Below, in pieces: positions 14,237 to 27,156 of a stretch of 64,000 nucleotides of DNA. Every line of letters starts with the position of its first letter. Positions within the stretch are counted from its first letter, which is position 1. The stretch comes from Eucalyptus grandis (taxonomy: Eukaryota; Streptophyta; Magnoliopsida; Myrtales; Myrtaceae). The notes below the pieces were generated by a model. That model ran no database searches. It had not been told where the DNA came from and was given only the letters and a program-made list of their open reading frames with translations. The stretch covers positions 6,572,001 to 6,636,000 of the forward strand of contig NC_052620.1 of NCBI RefSeq assembly GCF_016545825.1, in the 5' to 3' direction. Made by a program: the position numbers and the translations under genes.

Positions 14237-14938
14237 ACAAAACCGCCATATCTACACCTCAAGTTGGGTTTTGCTCCCGAGAAAAGGCCGTGAGCTTGGG
14301 AAGCGGAGGAAAACAGCAGGCTCGGCGAACGCTCTCGGACAGACATGACTCAGGAAGAGACAGAGGTGGCTAAGAAAACATTCTTTGATATTCTTTTTTT
14401 CAAATACATTGGTGAGAGGAAATGTATTAGGTTTAGATTAGGTCGATTGATCCTTGTAAATTGATTTTGGCTTGCTATTTCCCTTTTGCCTGTATTTTTT
14501 TTTTTTTTGCAATTGCTGCCATTGATTTTTTTTTTTACCCCCTCTCTGGCGCTTGGGCATATGGTGTTATACGCCTTGTATGAATTTTTTTTGTAAAGGG
14601 TGTATCGCCATTTCTTGGTTACATCAACAGAGGATAGTGTAAAGGTATTTGAGACCCCCAAAAGGGTTTGAAGATAGAGACTTCGCTTCTTCTTCGTCTT
14701 CTTTTTTATTATTTTTATTATTATATAGCTGAAGTTGAGAAATGTATAACATGCGAGTTGTTATTGATTAATTACTATCTAGATGTTTGGGGAAAAAAAA
14801 GGGTAAAAAATACATGTTTTTATCGAAACAGTCAGCCGAAACATGAATCGGCGTATGCTGAGCTTTTACATTGTGTTTTTTCAGCTCTCTTTTTGGGTTT
14901 TTCCTTGGCGCCCAAGTCGTGTTATGGCAAAAAGCCCT
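14237..14938. other. Shared 3' flank between convergent genes
   Basis: About 700 bp between the stop codons of the spatacsin homologue (plus) and the glucanase (minus). It is T-rich with several homopolymers and must hold both 3' UTRs and polyadenylation signals. No ORF here is convincing. Confidence 0.6.
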
Positions 14939-16487
14939 TTACAGCAACGAGAAGAGCGAAATCAATCCTGCGAGGAGGCTGGCGCCCAATGCCGAGCCCA
15001 GCCTGTCTCCAGCGCTCAAGATCTGCACCGGGAACAGGCAGCTCCCTTTCGAGAAGTTGCGGGTCACGATCTCGGCGAAGCCGTTGAAGGTGCACGACTC
15101 GACGTCTTGATCCCGTACCTGGAAGTACATGTTGAAGGCGTATGAGACGTTGCCGTTGGCATCGAGGTTGTTGCAACTGGCGCCGTAACCCAAGATCGAG
15201 CAGTCAGCGTTCGCACAAGCGTAGCTTAGTTCATTCACCACCGCGTCCTTGTCAGTGTTGTTCCCGTTGAACACGCACCACTGCGAGGGCAAGTATTGGA
15301 CCCCCTTGGCCGCGACCGGCATCTTGTCGTTGCCTTTCCCGGTGAAGTCGACGGGGAACTTCGGCTGCCCATCATACCGGAAGATGCCCCAGTGCCTCTC
15401 GAACATCCCGGGCTCGATGCTCTTCGTGTCCTCATCGAGGAGACCGAAGAGGTACACGTCCAGATGCCCGGGCCTCAATGGGGTTCCCTTGTTCGCAGCC
15501 ATCTTCTTCATGAAACCGTCGTAGAACCTCTGGGCCAATTTCGCGTCGGCATTCTTGCCGCCGTCCGTGGGCCACCCGACTTCCCCGACGATGATCTTCA
15601 AGTCGGGGGCTCCGGCTTTCTTCAATGCCCAGACGAGGGTGTCGTAATTCGCGTCGAACACGTTCGTGTACTCAGTGCCCTTGTCATGTATCGACTTCGC
15701 ATTGCCATCGCAGAAGGCGAAATCGAACGGGAAATCGCTGTTCAAATAGAGACTGAGGAAGGGATATATGTTGACCATGAACGGGGCCTTGTTGTCGCGG
15801 AGGAACTTGACCATATCTATCATGATACCTCTGATGTCCTTACGGAAAACGGCATCGGAAGGCTTGTTCGAAGGGGATTCATAGACATCGGCATTGTTCG
15901 GCACCGTCGCCTTGATCTTGTCCCCAAGGCCGGCTGCGTCGAGCGCCTTCTGGATGTTCTCCAGCGCCGGGAGTGTCGTCTTCGTATTGCTGCCGTTGTA
16001 GCTCTTCAAGAATGGTTCATTTCCAACCGCCACATATCTGTTCAAATGATAACATACAAGTACCAATTCAGCATTAAACTTTGTCGAGCAAGATCATACA
16101 AGAATTCCCAAAAACGAAGGCAGGCTAAATTCGATTCTTGATCAATGACCTTATGTCAACACCGCCGTCGTAGAGATGCTTGGTGACATTCTCTTTCACC
16201 CAATCTTTGGCATGATCGTAACTATCCGCCAGCTTCTTGAGCTGATCGTTGGGAATGCCCACGATGACCTCCATGTTCGTCCCGGCCAATGCGCTGACCG
16301 TCCACGAGTCCGCGTCGAAGAGCTTGACCTTATTGATATGGTTGTCCTTGAGCATGCCGACCACGATGCTCGGCGACAGAGGATGGGACATCATCGCCCC
16401 CCAGTTCACGCCAATGCCATGGGCAACGCTGGACAGGGCGACGAACACGCAGCAGGCCCCGACCAGGAACTCGGTTTGGCGGGCCAT
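14939..16487 (-). CDS. Glucan endo-1,3-beta-glucosidase, GH17 + X8 (CBM43), GPI-anchored
   Basis: Cleaves beta-1,3-glucan (callose) at the cell surface. Two exons, 16487-16150 and 16037-14939, give 478 residues; the 112-bp intron (donor 16149-16148, acceptor 16039-16038) splits an Arg codon just before the conserved YVAVGNEPF. Residues 1-24 are a signal peptide ending near VAHG. The GH17 domain spans about 25-345, with the presumed acid/base Glu in VGNEP (E120) and nucleophile in VGEVGWPT (E265). An X8 callose-binding domain with the usual cysteines (C367, C387, C392, C401, C428, C446) spans about 365-450. The hydrophobic tail GASLLAGLISLFSLL is a GPI-attachment signal. Architecture matches the Arabidopsis glucosidase 5/6/8-like clade associated with plasmodesmata and cell wall. 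The ORF is intact and GC-rich in codon use. It converges on the spatacsin homologue. Confidence 0.95.
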
Positions 16488-16753
16488 CTCGGTCGAGCCA
16501 GTTTCGCCTCTGGGAGATAAATGACCGGAAGAAAGGCCCCAATATGAAGCAGCTTGGTTTCCTTCCTAAGGGGTGAAAAATGGAAGAAAAACAGTTGCAA
16601 GGTATATTGGTTGATAACAACTGAAAAGTTTGAATGGCTGTACGGAAGAATAGAGCGAGGAAGAGAGCTAGGAGTTTTTTAATGCATCATCTTTGGGTGA
16701 AGACAGCCTCCCATTTGCGGCTGAAGCATTGGTCGGTATTGTCGATTCCATAC

Positions 16754-16761
16754 TATATTTA
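16754..16761 (-). promoter_or_regulatory. Possible TATA box of the beta-1,3-glucanase gene
   Basis: The minus strand reads TAAATATA about 265 bp upstream of the ATG at 16487. A 5' UTR of about 230 bp would follow. Position and composition are reasonable but nothing proves use. Confidence 0.3.
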
Positions 16762-16899
16762 GTTGGCATGGAGACAAGCGATTGTTGTTCATTACTGTTG
16801 CCTTTTAACAACATGGTTTCATCCGGGACAGTCCTATTGTCCAAATTAAGGTTCCCTTGATAAATTCCAATTCTAGCCAGCCCTGTTTATTATTATTAT

Positions 16900-17339
16900 T
16901 TTTTTTTTGGTAAAAGAAATAATAATTAAGGAAAGCCAGACCTGTTAATATGGCCAAAAACACAAATTAGCCTGACTAAATTCTTTTGTCTTTTAGCCTT
17001 TACAACAAGCTCCTATTGTCTTAGCACTAGGGTTTTTTTGTATGTTTTTTCAAAGATCGATAAGGAATCGGAACCGGTATGCTCCCTCCCTTTTTGGTAA
17101 TGTAACTTGTATAGCTAAAGTAGTGTAGAAGTATTCTCATTCGAAAAGTTAAGGAAATTGAGACAGTCAAGAAGGAGAAATCAATCGATTGAAGTTCGAT
17201 AAAAATTATTGGTCAAAATCTCATGACCCTTTTTCATTTAATTAACTTACATGATCAAGTGACTTGTCATCCATTTATTAAGAAATTTATTATTATGTTC
17301 ATTAACGTAAACATATACTCTTAAATATGGAGAAGTGAA
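16900..17339. other. Intergenic AT-rich DNA
   Basis: Starts with a short imperfect (tta)n/poly-T run at 16888-16907. No coding sequence or clear element is seen. Confidence 0.4.
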
Positions 17340-17870
17340 AAAAAAGTTTTAAACTTATTTCTTTGGTGCTAATATAGTTCTAAATCTTTTAATGATGCTA
17401 ATTTAGTTCTAAACATTTTAACTTAGTGCAAATTTAGTCATTTTGGTTAATTTTGGCCGAATATTGCTAACAACGGTGCCAGTCAACTTACGTGATACGA
17501 CCGATATTAATATTGACAACTTTTAATTATATCTTAATATTTTGAATTTAATTTTTCCTTCCTCTTCCTCCAATCGCTCGCTAGCAGCAACTAGCTAGAG
17601 GTAAGAATGGGCGAGGGACCTCATTGGCCACGAGCAAGGTCATGACTCACCTAGCCCCCGGCGAGGCTCGCCCTTGCGACCGCGAGGCCATCCCTACAAC
17701 CTTTGGTGAGGGCTCAAGCCTCGTTAGAACTTAGCAACTTGGCCCTCGCATTTGGCCAGTCACCAAGTTTTGGTGACCGGCTGGAGGAAGACGAAGGAAA
17801 AAAAATAGGAAAAAGAAATGAAATGAAAAACTTAAAAATAAATAAATAATTATTAAAATAATATTAAATA
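17340..17870. mobile_element. GC-core nonautonomous element (Myrtaceae-type), 3' arm truncated
   Basis: The 5' arm carries repeated 'taatttagttctaaa'-like text, then 'ttttggccgaatattgctaac' and a 'acgtgatacg' motif. A GC-rich core follows (about 17570-17780, cgaggctcgccc and ggtgaccggctgg) with a T-rich left and A-rich right border. The same arm and core order recurs at 39.55, 46.9, 48.6, 56.5 and 62.5 kb. The final terminal-repeat arm seems missing. Confidence 0.5.
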
Positions 17871-18012
17871 TTGTTCTACAATCTTCAATGGAATTGAGAT
17901 TTCTACAAAATCTATTTAATAGTTGATTTATAGTAATTCCTAACATTTTCATGATGGAGGTTCAACAAATGTTCTTTTATCTTGGGTAAAATAAAAAAGA
18001 CTAGTATTTTAA

Positions 18013-18890
18013 GGCATGTTTAGTAACGTTTGTTCTCGGTAATAGTTTCTTTTTAGAAACATTTTTTTTCTATTTTTGTTCGGAGGAACTGTTTTTGAAT
18101 ATTTTAAAGTATTTGATAATTATATAAAATTTTTGTCTTTGGAACGAAAATACGTTTGGTAAGACCACAAATATTTTTTTGACTTGGAATTTCTTTAATT
18201 TATTAATAAATTTATTTTATATTTATTTTTCCTTTTTCTTTTCCTTCCTTAAACCGGTCGTTGGCGTTGGTCATGGCCGATCGACGCAGCCACATGAGGG
18301 TTGGGGGAACCTAGCTAGCCACTAGCGAGGTCCCACCAAGCCTCACCTTGGCATGTTAAGGCTCAGTTTCTCCTTGGCTAGGCAAGGCGACCTCACCCAA
18401 AGCCAGCAACGCTAAGCCCCAGCCTCGCTCAGTTGCTTGGCCTCGCCAAATCTAGGCTAGGTCAAGCCTCGCCCTGCCACGACGAGGCTCAAGGGGGCTT
18501 TGTTGGGGGCTAGTGAGGCGCTGGTGAGATTGTCAAGCCTCGTTTAGCCGGTCGCCGGCCATCGTCGAGGCCGGCAACCGATTGGGGGAAGAAGAAAGGA
18601 AGAGAAAAAGAAAGAAAAGAAATGGAGCAAAGGAAGAGAAAAGAAAATTTTGTTCTTAAGTTGTTCTTGGTAAGTTGTTCTTGGGAATAAGAAATAATTT
18701 TATTTTTGTTTCTTGTTTCTATTCTAAATTTGTTTTTGTGAACAAAAAAATTAAATAATTATGTTTTTTTTTCTTGTTTATGTTTCAAATTTATTTCCTG
18801 AAATAAAAAAAAATTATCAAATGCGTTTCTATTCTATTTTTGTTCTAGAAAATAAAAGAACAAGTTTTCCGAAGCGTTATCAAACAACCT
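18013..18890. mobile_element. GC-core element with terminal inverted repeats
   Basis: The left end 'ggcatgtttagtaacg' and the reverse complement of the right end 'ggttgtttgataacg' match imperfectly. Both are followed by 'gttctnnn...ttttgttc' text rich in 'gaacaaaaat'. The interior (18250-18590) is a GC-rich block of 'gcctcgcc/ggcgagg' motifs flanked by pyrimidine-rich and purine-rich borders. No transposase is encoded and no clear target-site duplication is seen. Confidence 0.5.
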
Positions 18891-18899
18891 GGCTGTAAA

Positions 18900-19626
18900 A
18901 ACATAGATTAGTTTATTACAACTTTAGTATATTCATTTCATAGAATGATGGCTTTCTAAAATCCAATTAACACCTGGATTTGAATTTGTTCAATCTTGTA
19001 GTCTTGAATATTTTTTTGACGCGAAATTACATCTTTGGTCTACGTAATTTAAGGGAGTTCACTTTTCGTTCATACATTGTCTAATTACAATTCTGAGGCT
19101 CATTCTATATGAAAATTTATATCTTTTAATAAAGTTCCCACAAAATTTGTTAAATATTATTGAGTTAGCACTTGTTAAATAGTTTTGAGTCAGCACCTGA
19201 CTATTGACACGTGACTCTCACGTGCACAAGCCTTTAAAGTAATCACACTTTGGGTCCATGCTTTTTTGGATCTGTTTTTTTTTTTTTTTTTACTAACTCC
19301 TATACTAATTTCAAAAAAATGAATTAATTACATTTCATATATATATATATGGAATTAAGATAAGTATACAGAATTGTCTGTTAAACAAAGTCCTATTGAA
19401 TTTCAATTTTGGTACGTTGAAAAAGAAAAGGTTCTTTTCTCCACCTTGATATGTATGACCCGGGAAGGCAATGAGGATTTATTTGTAAAAATTGATTCTA
19501 CAGTATTATATGACCTCAAAGCATTTAATATATCCAAATCCACATATCTTACCACAGACCTATTAATTCTATTCAACAATATGATAATGTTGTAGAAGGC
19601 TTTCTGATACAGCTTCAGCTGTCTTT
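18900..19626. other. Intergenic AT-rich DNA downstream of the VDE-related gene
   Basis: Includes poly-T at 19277-19294 and (ta)n at 19340-19352. The end nearest 19626 must include the 3' UTR of the minus-strand gene. No other gene is visible. Confidence 0.4.
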
Positions 19627-22058
19627 CTACAACTTCGGCTTGTCCACTTGAATCACACAATGCAAGCTCGAACCTTCCGGTATCCCGAGCGGAGGATCAA
19701 GACATGAGCAGTTGTCGACGGCATAGAGCTCCCAATCTTTTATTCCACAGTTCTCGAGCGCCGACGCTAGCCGACCATCATCCGTCTCCTTCGGATACTG
19801 CCCATCTGGACTCACAAGCACTGCACCAGTATAGGACTGCCCTGCGACTCGTGCTGCACCACTGTAGTGAAACAAACCCCAGCTGAGATCATCAGACACA
19901 TCGACAATAGTCCAGAACTCGTTCGAAACCACTCCATTGTCCAAAACACTGAAGTAAAACGTCCCTGGGATCTTGCCTCTCTTGACCCGGTACCTGCGCC
20001 TCCTCCAAACCATCTTTCCCTCCAGAGTTCTCACCTGAAAAACTGGCTCATACCAAAAGGACCCCTTCGCTTTTCCTCTGTAAAATAGCTGGTACTGGCA
20101 CGGGAATTGATCATAAGCTGGGTTTTGACCAGCTACAACACGCCAACTCCAATCAAGATTACCTAACCATCCCACGAAGAGATCTTCTGCAGATTCGTGG
20201 CAGATGTTCTCGCCTCGAAACTTAACCATGGGAGGGATGTATGGTTTTTCAGGGATTGCAGCATCCAACTCGAGACAATTATTCTTCTGCAGAACACACA
20301 AAGAAAATGCTTCCAAATTCGGGCTCTCATATGATGCAATACATCTGTAGTTGCAAACCTGATCCACAGGACTACATTGGTTCAAGCACTGAAGAGCCTT
20401 TCTACAATTGGGATCCAGGAGGCAGTTCAATATCTGAGGCCCGCAGTTCTTCACCATGCAGTTCAATGTAGAAAAACCCTTTGACCTCAGGTTTTTTAGA
20501 ATTGGAACTGGCCTTATGTAAGCATTGATTACAATCAACAAACAGAACCTTATATCATCAGAATTGCGACGCATCCAGGCCTCCGATATTGTTTCAATCA
20601 CATCACTGGTCTCTTTGGTTTGCTTTGATTCAAATGTTCCCACCAGTTTCCCAAAAATGGTCCCTTTTGTTTCAGTTTGAACAACTGATCCACCTAGCTT
20701 GTTACTTAAACCTGGGGATGAATCGAAGCTAATTATGTTCTGGATATTTTTGCTGTTTCTCTCAATCCACTTGACTGATTCCTGACTTGTTACCGCAATG
20801 ATAACCAAAATGTCCGCATGTCTCAGTTCCTCCTGAAGTTTTGCAGATGCCTGATCCTTAAATTGGCAGAAATTATCTGTAAACACATGCATTTCAAATC
20901 CATCATCAACCCATTTCAGTCTCTTTGCCTGGTCACAAAGAGAATGAAAATGAAATTATATTTCAAAGAATTCAGATAATGCATTACCTACATAGTGAAA
21001 TATACACATTGCTAAGAAATGTGAGGATCCGGGGCGATGCTCAGAAGAGTCGAGTAGATTTCTCAGCTTTCAACTAGGATTTACCAAAGAACTGACAATT
21101 CAAGGAAGGTGTCCTCAACCAAAAAAAAAGGAAAGGAAAGAAAAGAAAACTCTTCATATGCTTCTATGTGTTGGACTATTAGCCAAATCAGGATGAAGGG
21201 AATCTCTTTACAAGATGAGTGCAGTTGGTATCCTCACTAGCTTGGACCCTGATGCCATCCGGAGGAAGGACCCAAGATTGATTGACTCATGATTGTTCAA
21301 TCTTTGGAATATAATCATAATGAAAGTAGATTCAGCAAAAGCAAACACAAAATTTCTCATCAGAAACCATCTATAAATCAATTTACTCAAATGACGTGAT
21401 CATTGCATTAGAAGCCTAAAAACCTTATGCCCGAAGTGCATCTGAATCCTAAAACATGCTTTTATGCACTCAAATTTTTCTTCTCTTTAGCAAATGCCAA
21501 TCAAGCCCTTTAATTAATTCCATCAACTAAACTCAACCCACAATCTTACACGGCATCGGCCAAAAAATTTACTCTAATTATCCTTTCGATGATAGTAAGA
21601 ACAACTTTCTGAGCATTCATTCTAATCAAAGTCACCATCTTTATCTCTCAGATTGAGTTTCCTCCATAGCCTGAATCACTAAAACAGTCGTTTTCTCCAC
21701 TAAAACCATCACGAAAGCAGAGACTTGGCTACGGCCCATCTCGATAACTTACAGTGTGCAGCATGACCTCGCTCCACGTCGCGCCCTTGAGGGGGCTCGA
21801 CGCGCCTTCTCCGACGACGGCGACGATCCTCACCGGCGGCGGGCTAGGGGCGGCCTCCGTCGCCGCGCGCTCTTTCGTCTCCACGACCGCCCTCGCGGCT
21901 CGCGCCGCCGGGGAAGGAGCTCCGGCGCGACGGAGGCTCGGGCTGCAGGAATTGGGAGCTCCACGGCGGCGGAACGTCGGCGGCGGCGACGGAGCGGCGG
22001 CGGGGCAGGCCGGGAGGCGGCGGAGACCGGCTCTCAAGCTGGCAATTTCGAGAGACAT
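19627..22058 (-). CDS. Violaxanthin de-epoxidase-related protein, plastid
   Basis: Two exons, 22058-21753 and 20928-19627, give 535 residues; the 824-bp GT-AG intron is in phase 0 (…VMLHT/AKRLKWVDDG). The N-terminus is rich in Arg, Ala, Pro and Ser with few acidic residues, consistent with a chloroplast transit peptide. A cysteine-rich block (about 259-322; CMVKNCG, LDPNCRKALQCLNQC, VCNYRC) and a lipocalin-like part beginning with WRVVAGQNPAYDQFPCQ are typical of the VDE superfamily. It matches the Arabidopsis VDE-related (VDR) protein rather than VDE itself: a long extra N-terminal region precedes the Cys block, and the Glu-rich C-terminus of VDE is absent. VDE converts violaxanthin to zeaxanthin; the VDR reaction is not established. 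Start chosen because this ATG opens a plausible transit peptide. Confidence 0.92.
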
Positions 22059-23984
22059 CTTGCGTTGTCCGGAGAAGAACGAAAGAACGTGGCGCGATTA
22101 TACTAACCAACGGCTTGAACTACTTTTTTTAATGGTGATATTTAATGGTTGTAAAATATTTCCTCATTAATTATTTGATAAGAATATATATATTTTTAAT
22201 AAAATCATAATTTTACTTTTAAAAAAAATGAGTATCGAAATCCCTTGTCGTGACTAAATTTTGGGTTAATATTGGCAAAAAAAAAAAAAAAAAAAAAAAA
22301 AACTAAATGAATTCCTATTGCGACATCAATACCTTAAGTTTTGTGTTTTTTTCGTCGAGTACACTAAATTATGTCAACCGTCACCAAAACGTCTAAATTA
22401 GACCCACCCTGAAGCTATTACCCATATTTTTGCCACGTTATTACAAGTTTTGGATATTCGTGATACTAAAAATAGAAGTTTGGGCATACGTGTTAGGGTG
22501 GATGAAGTTGAAGATTTCTAGCGGTTGATGAAAATATTTTTGTCACATTGTAGGAATTTTGGGATTTTGAGCGAGAAAAAATGTTTGGAGTATTGATATC
22601 ACAGTCGATAATCCAGGGTTTTTAACAGTATCTTTGCCTAATTTCTTTTTTCATCTTACTGGTGTGGGTTTCAAAGATTGTTTCACATTGGCTTATTTGA
22701 GGGTCTTTTCAAATCTGAAAATCTATATACAATTTCTTTAGTATTAGACAACACTCAATTGATAATGTTAGGTCTCACTAAAAAGCCTACCTGGGATATC
22801 GAGACCCACCCATTTGAGTAGATCTGGTGATACCATATGTAGTAGATTTTTCTTTTCTTTTTTTCTTTTTTTTCTTTTTTCCATAAGAAAGGAGAAAGAT
22901 GGAAAAATAAATATATCATTTGTACTCTTAACTTCGATGAAAAACTGTTCAAAAAAAAAAAAACTTCGATGAAAATCTCAACTATATCCGATGTATCAAT
23001 TTAAGCTGAGATGGGTGGTGTCATCTCAGACATGTCTAGACCGTTCCAGGCACTTGTAGGGTTTTCAATATAAAATAAAGTCCAACCTTGGCTCTACCGT
23101 ACGGTATTATTATTGAATTAATCTTTTTATATAGATATTCCCTTAAATTAGTAATGTTCTTCATGAGCAAAATTAAAATGAGTGTACCATTCGGCGATCT
23201 AAGGCAAATTTCCTTGCCTTTATTCGTTTGTTGGATCAAGTTCATCACAGCCGGACCATTTATGCAATTCACCTTTATCAATCGTGTAAAACGGCATTGC
23301 AAAAGCCAATTTTTTTTATCGTATGTGCCGGAAAAGGGAATCCCAGATTCCTGCCAATTTCAGGTCGTGGAATATCCGTTGGAAAGTATCAAATTGCGTC
23401 GATGAGTGTCAGTTTATCAACCCTATTGCAATTCCCCAATCCCTTTCACACCCCTTTTTAGCTGTTGACACCATTTGATGGAGCTATGCATGAACTACCC
23501 TATCATCCATCATTCTTCGACAATCTTAACATATTGCACTCTAGGATGAAGAACAGTTCAGCAGAAATTTCCTGATATTTTTAAACAGTGTCAACTATCA
23601 ACAAGGAAAAGAAAAAGGGATCGAAGACGAGCTAACAATTATTTCCATTACATAGGTTCTCATTGTTTCAAGGGCAGAAGATGATATTTCAGGATCTGGA
23701 ACTGGTTTCATGTGGGTTCATTGCTTTACCACAACCAATCCAAGTTCCCAGTTGCCTTTGACTGGTTCAGCTTTAGTGAGCTTACAGAGACAATACGTGC
23801 AGCTAAATGGGAAAGTTTTCCAAGGAGTCACGGGGATAAAGACTTTATAATTTATTTAACATTAGATACACTAGAGCTGTAACAACTATCTTCAACCAAG
23901 AGGTTGAGTTCAATCATCCACAGGGTGCATGTTCACTAGCGAGCTAATTTTAACATAAAATTCAGTTTGCTTTTTCTGCATAAC
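22059..23984. other. Intergenic region between the VDE-related and IscA genes
   Basis: The left end is the promoter/5' UTR of the VDE-related gene, with a minus-strand AT run (aaatatatatatt) at 22182-22196. Poly-A occurs at 22278-22301 and a poly-pyrimidine stretch at 22850-22882. The right end must hold the IscA 3' UTR. Text at 22300-22450 resembles an arm of a dispersed repeat. No gene is seen. Confidence 0.4.
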
Positions 23985-26926
23985 TTACATCTCTGCAGCA
24001 AAGGATTTGCCGCAACCGCATGTTTGGGTAGCATTTGGATTTGTAAATGAAAAGCCTCCACCAATCAGAGCGTCGCTGTAGTCCAACTGCATTCCATACA
24101 AGAAGAGAAGGCTCTTTGGATCACAAACTGCAGAGGCAACAGGGAATCATAAGTGGCCAGCAGATGATTTTAGGAGATAGATAGTATCATAACTCTCGTA
24201 AAATCAAAGCAATGTATTTGAAAGTGATTTCTACTTTCTCTGCCATGTGTAAGCCAGAGATCACATATGCAGGAAATCGTACTCAAATTCAATGACTACC
24301 CATTGGACTGCAGAAACTAAGCAGGCAGCATACTTCATCGTCTTGGGTTTTAAAATTAATTTGTGTACTATCTGGTCTTTGCTAGAATAAAATTTTGGAT
24401 GTTTAGGGCTAATCCTCTCAATACACTCAACAATCTGATATAGCCAAATCAAGTTGCTGATACCATATAATTGTCACCTAAACAGCAGGGAGGCAATAGA
24501 TTTATCTTTCTTGCAAGTCATCAATCAGCAGGGAGAATTTGAGTGGGTTGTTCCACCAAAAAGAGAAGAGTTGGGTAGTTCATTAAAAAGAAAGACATCA
24601 ATGATGTCAAATTCAAGAAACAAAAAAAAAAAAAAAAAAAAAAATGTCTGTTTTGGGGAAAAGCTTCAACAAAAAATATGGCTTAAGGGAAGATCTGCTC
24701 TAACGTGAAAGGAAGTCCTTTCAGGCAATTTACTGGAATAGAAAAGATGAGATGTTGAAGTGCCATTCAACTGTAAGGCATGCTGCAGCACAATGGATGA
24801 CGCGTGGGGTCTTCTAACCATCCATCACAGACCCAAAGGTAGAACTTGAAAGCACTACAGAGTACAGACACATCCTTGCAGCTCAATTTTCACTAGCAGG
24901 ACAATTAAGTACATTCTTTCTCCTTCCCACTTGAATACTTTCAGAATAAAGGAATTAAAAAGGTTCATCACAGGCTCCATCAAACACAAACTCTTGATCC
25001 ATGATACTTTCAGTCCGATTGATGAGAATAATCATGTTTAATATAATTTCTAAAAAAATTTTCCAGAATATACAAGGCTGTACTAAAATGAATTTAATTA
25101 GTTGATAGAAAATGCAGATATTCTGAGTAATCTACTCTATCAGAAGCCATAGACAACAAATCTGTATTAGAAGCCATTAAGGCACATCACCACTCAAAAT
25201 AGCTAGCTGAGCAGCAAAAAACTAATCCTCAGCTGGCAGCGTCAAGTACTTAAAGTCTGTCATCTATAGCACTCTTAACTATCTACAACGTTTTGCTGGA
25301 AAATGACAGGCAACCTATTGCCTACGAAAATCTAAAACCAAAAAAGGAAAGATCTGAAATCTAAAGTAAATGTCAAAGATGATGATGATGGACAATAACA
25401 ACAAGAAGTACAGTGATAATGACATTAGATAGATAAAGAAGAAAGAAGACCTAAATGGTAATGCCCAATTCAAGAAAATAAAAGGATAACTCCAAAAGAC
25501 CAGGTTCCATTATAACCTTAAATAATGGTTACCTTCAATGGGTCAAAATTAGGAACCCCCAAATATTTGAAGATCCTCTATAACTTCTATGATTTCTACT
25601 TTTTTGCAAAATACATCTGTCATCTGCACCATCTACGAATAACAAAATATAGCATCCACAGGACTTGTGATAAAACCAAGGTTGCAGTACCAATGGCTAT
25701 TTTCTTACTAAAGAGATAATAGGAAAACAACTAATCAATAAAAAGTGCAGAGCTCTACCTATAACAAAACCGTTATATTCAATTATGGAGTCATCAGGCC
25801 TTGCATTTTCCCTGTTCTCAAAGTCCATTGTGTAAGACATGCCAGAGCATCCACCTTGTCTGACACCAATTCTGAGACATAAATCTTCACTGCGCTCAGA
25901 TCTCATCCTGTTCAAGTGCTTCAGAGCATTGTCTGTGAGGGAGATGGCAGGCTTCAGCTGTTCAGAAGCTGGCGCAGCTGTAACAAGAAGGACAATGCGC
26001 AAATTGGATTATGATCCTAGAGGAACCAAGAACATAATAGCCAAAAGACAAAAATGCAATTTGCACACTTCAGCATCATGGAAAACATCGGATTTGCAAT
26101 AATTCAACCAAATCTTTAAGGCAACCAGAGCTCACACAACCAGAAAATGATTTTCCTCGTCTCCCCCTTTCCCTTCAACGTTGCACTAATCATCGAAAAG
26201 CGGTAGACCCCAGTGTCTATCCCTGCCACATCACTGAAAAGCTCGACTAGAAGTAGTATCTTTGATCCAGCAAATCATGTTTTCGACACCATTTGCAACC
26301 AATCTGTCACCAAAACATCTTCAAAATTTGTTTGAAACAAGTTTAAAGATACAGACTTTCCTGACTCGCGCAATTCCTATTGCCAACCATCTATCATCGA
26401 CAGCTTCTCTAGGTGCCATACAGTAACGAATAACTGAAAATTAGCCTCATCGATTTGCGAGCTGAAAACTGAAGACCCAACCACTTCACGAAGAGGATGG
26501 TAAGACCGTCCTAAGACTCTCCTTCCTCTTCACGTTCTAAAACGATCGATTCCTCCGCATCAAAATAATCACCACTCTTCACCAAACCGCCATTTCCACA
26601 ACAACAACGACAAGCCACGGCGCGCCGTCGCCATCGCCGCCGCCGTCGCCATCGCCAGCCGTGCACGCGCGCGACGATCTCGCGACGGCGCCACCGCAAC
26701 TAACGGGAAGAACCGAGCGGGGGAGATCGTAGTTACCCGAAACGGAAGCCGATCGAATCGGGGCGCTCCTCCTCCGGCCGGCGCCGGAGCTGCGCAATCG
26801 GAGGGAAACCGGACCGCCAGGGAAGGACACCGCCGTCGCCGTCGCCGTCGCCGCCGCCGCCGTCGAGCAACCGGGCGCGGCGCGGAGAGGAGGGCGGCAG
26901 CTGATGGCTGCTGCGGAAAACGCCAT
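23985..26926 (-). CDS. CPISCA: Chloroplast IscA-like iron-sulfur cluster assembly protein
   Basis: A-type Fe-S carrier/scaffold of the plastid SUF pathway. Three exons, 26926-26737, 25977-25759 and 24127-23985, encode 183 residues with consistent phases (G/A and V split codons); introns are 759 and 1631 bp. Residues 1-60 are an Ala/Ser/Arg-rich transit peptide. The IscA/HesB domain follows, starting [15 protein letters not shown], with cluster-binding cysteines in GGCSGMSY and in the C-terminal [12 protein letters not shown]. This matches Arabidopsis CpIscA (AT1G10500) nearly throughout the mature part. All key cysteines are present and the ORF is intact. The leader contains a GC-rich Ala/Thr-coding repeat, unlike the moderate GC of the mature exons. 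The 5' UTR carries a (CT)n run on the coding strand. Confidence 0.95.
24620..24643. repeat. Poly-A tract in an IscA intron
   Basis: A run of about 24 A (minus-strand T) inside the 1.6-kb second intron. It may mark a decayed retroposon tail, but no body is recognisable. Confidence 0.6.
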
Positions 26927-26948
26927 TGGCGAGCGAGCGAGCGAGAGC

Positions 26949-26974
26949 TAGAGAGAGAGAGAGAGAGAGAGAGG
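26949..26974. repeat. (AG)n microsatellite in the IscA 5' UTR
   Basis: A near-perfect AG run about 25-50 bp upstream of the ATG at 26926. The coding strand reads (CT)n, a pyrimidine patch common near plant transcription starts. Confidence 0.75.
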
Positions 26975-27156
26975 GAGGAGAGAGAAGTTCGTCACCTAAC
27001 GGAACTCTATTCCCCATTTTTATTTATTTCCGTCTGATATTTTTTCTTTTTTCTTTTTTCTTTTTGGGTGAAAATGATATTTTTCGTTTGTATTGGAGGG
27101 AAAATTTTTGTGAATTCCTCCATTTTTTGAGGCCACCAAAATTTTATTCATGTCCC

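Noticed and set aside
15296..16141. A 281-codon plus-strand ORF
   Set aside because: It lies antisense to the glucanase exon 2 and owes its length to GC-rich codons; it has no protein-like motifs and the minus strand encodes an intact enzyme.
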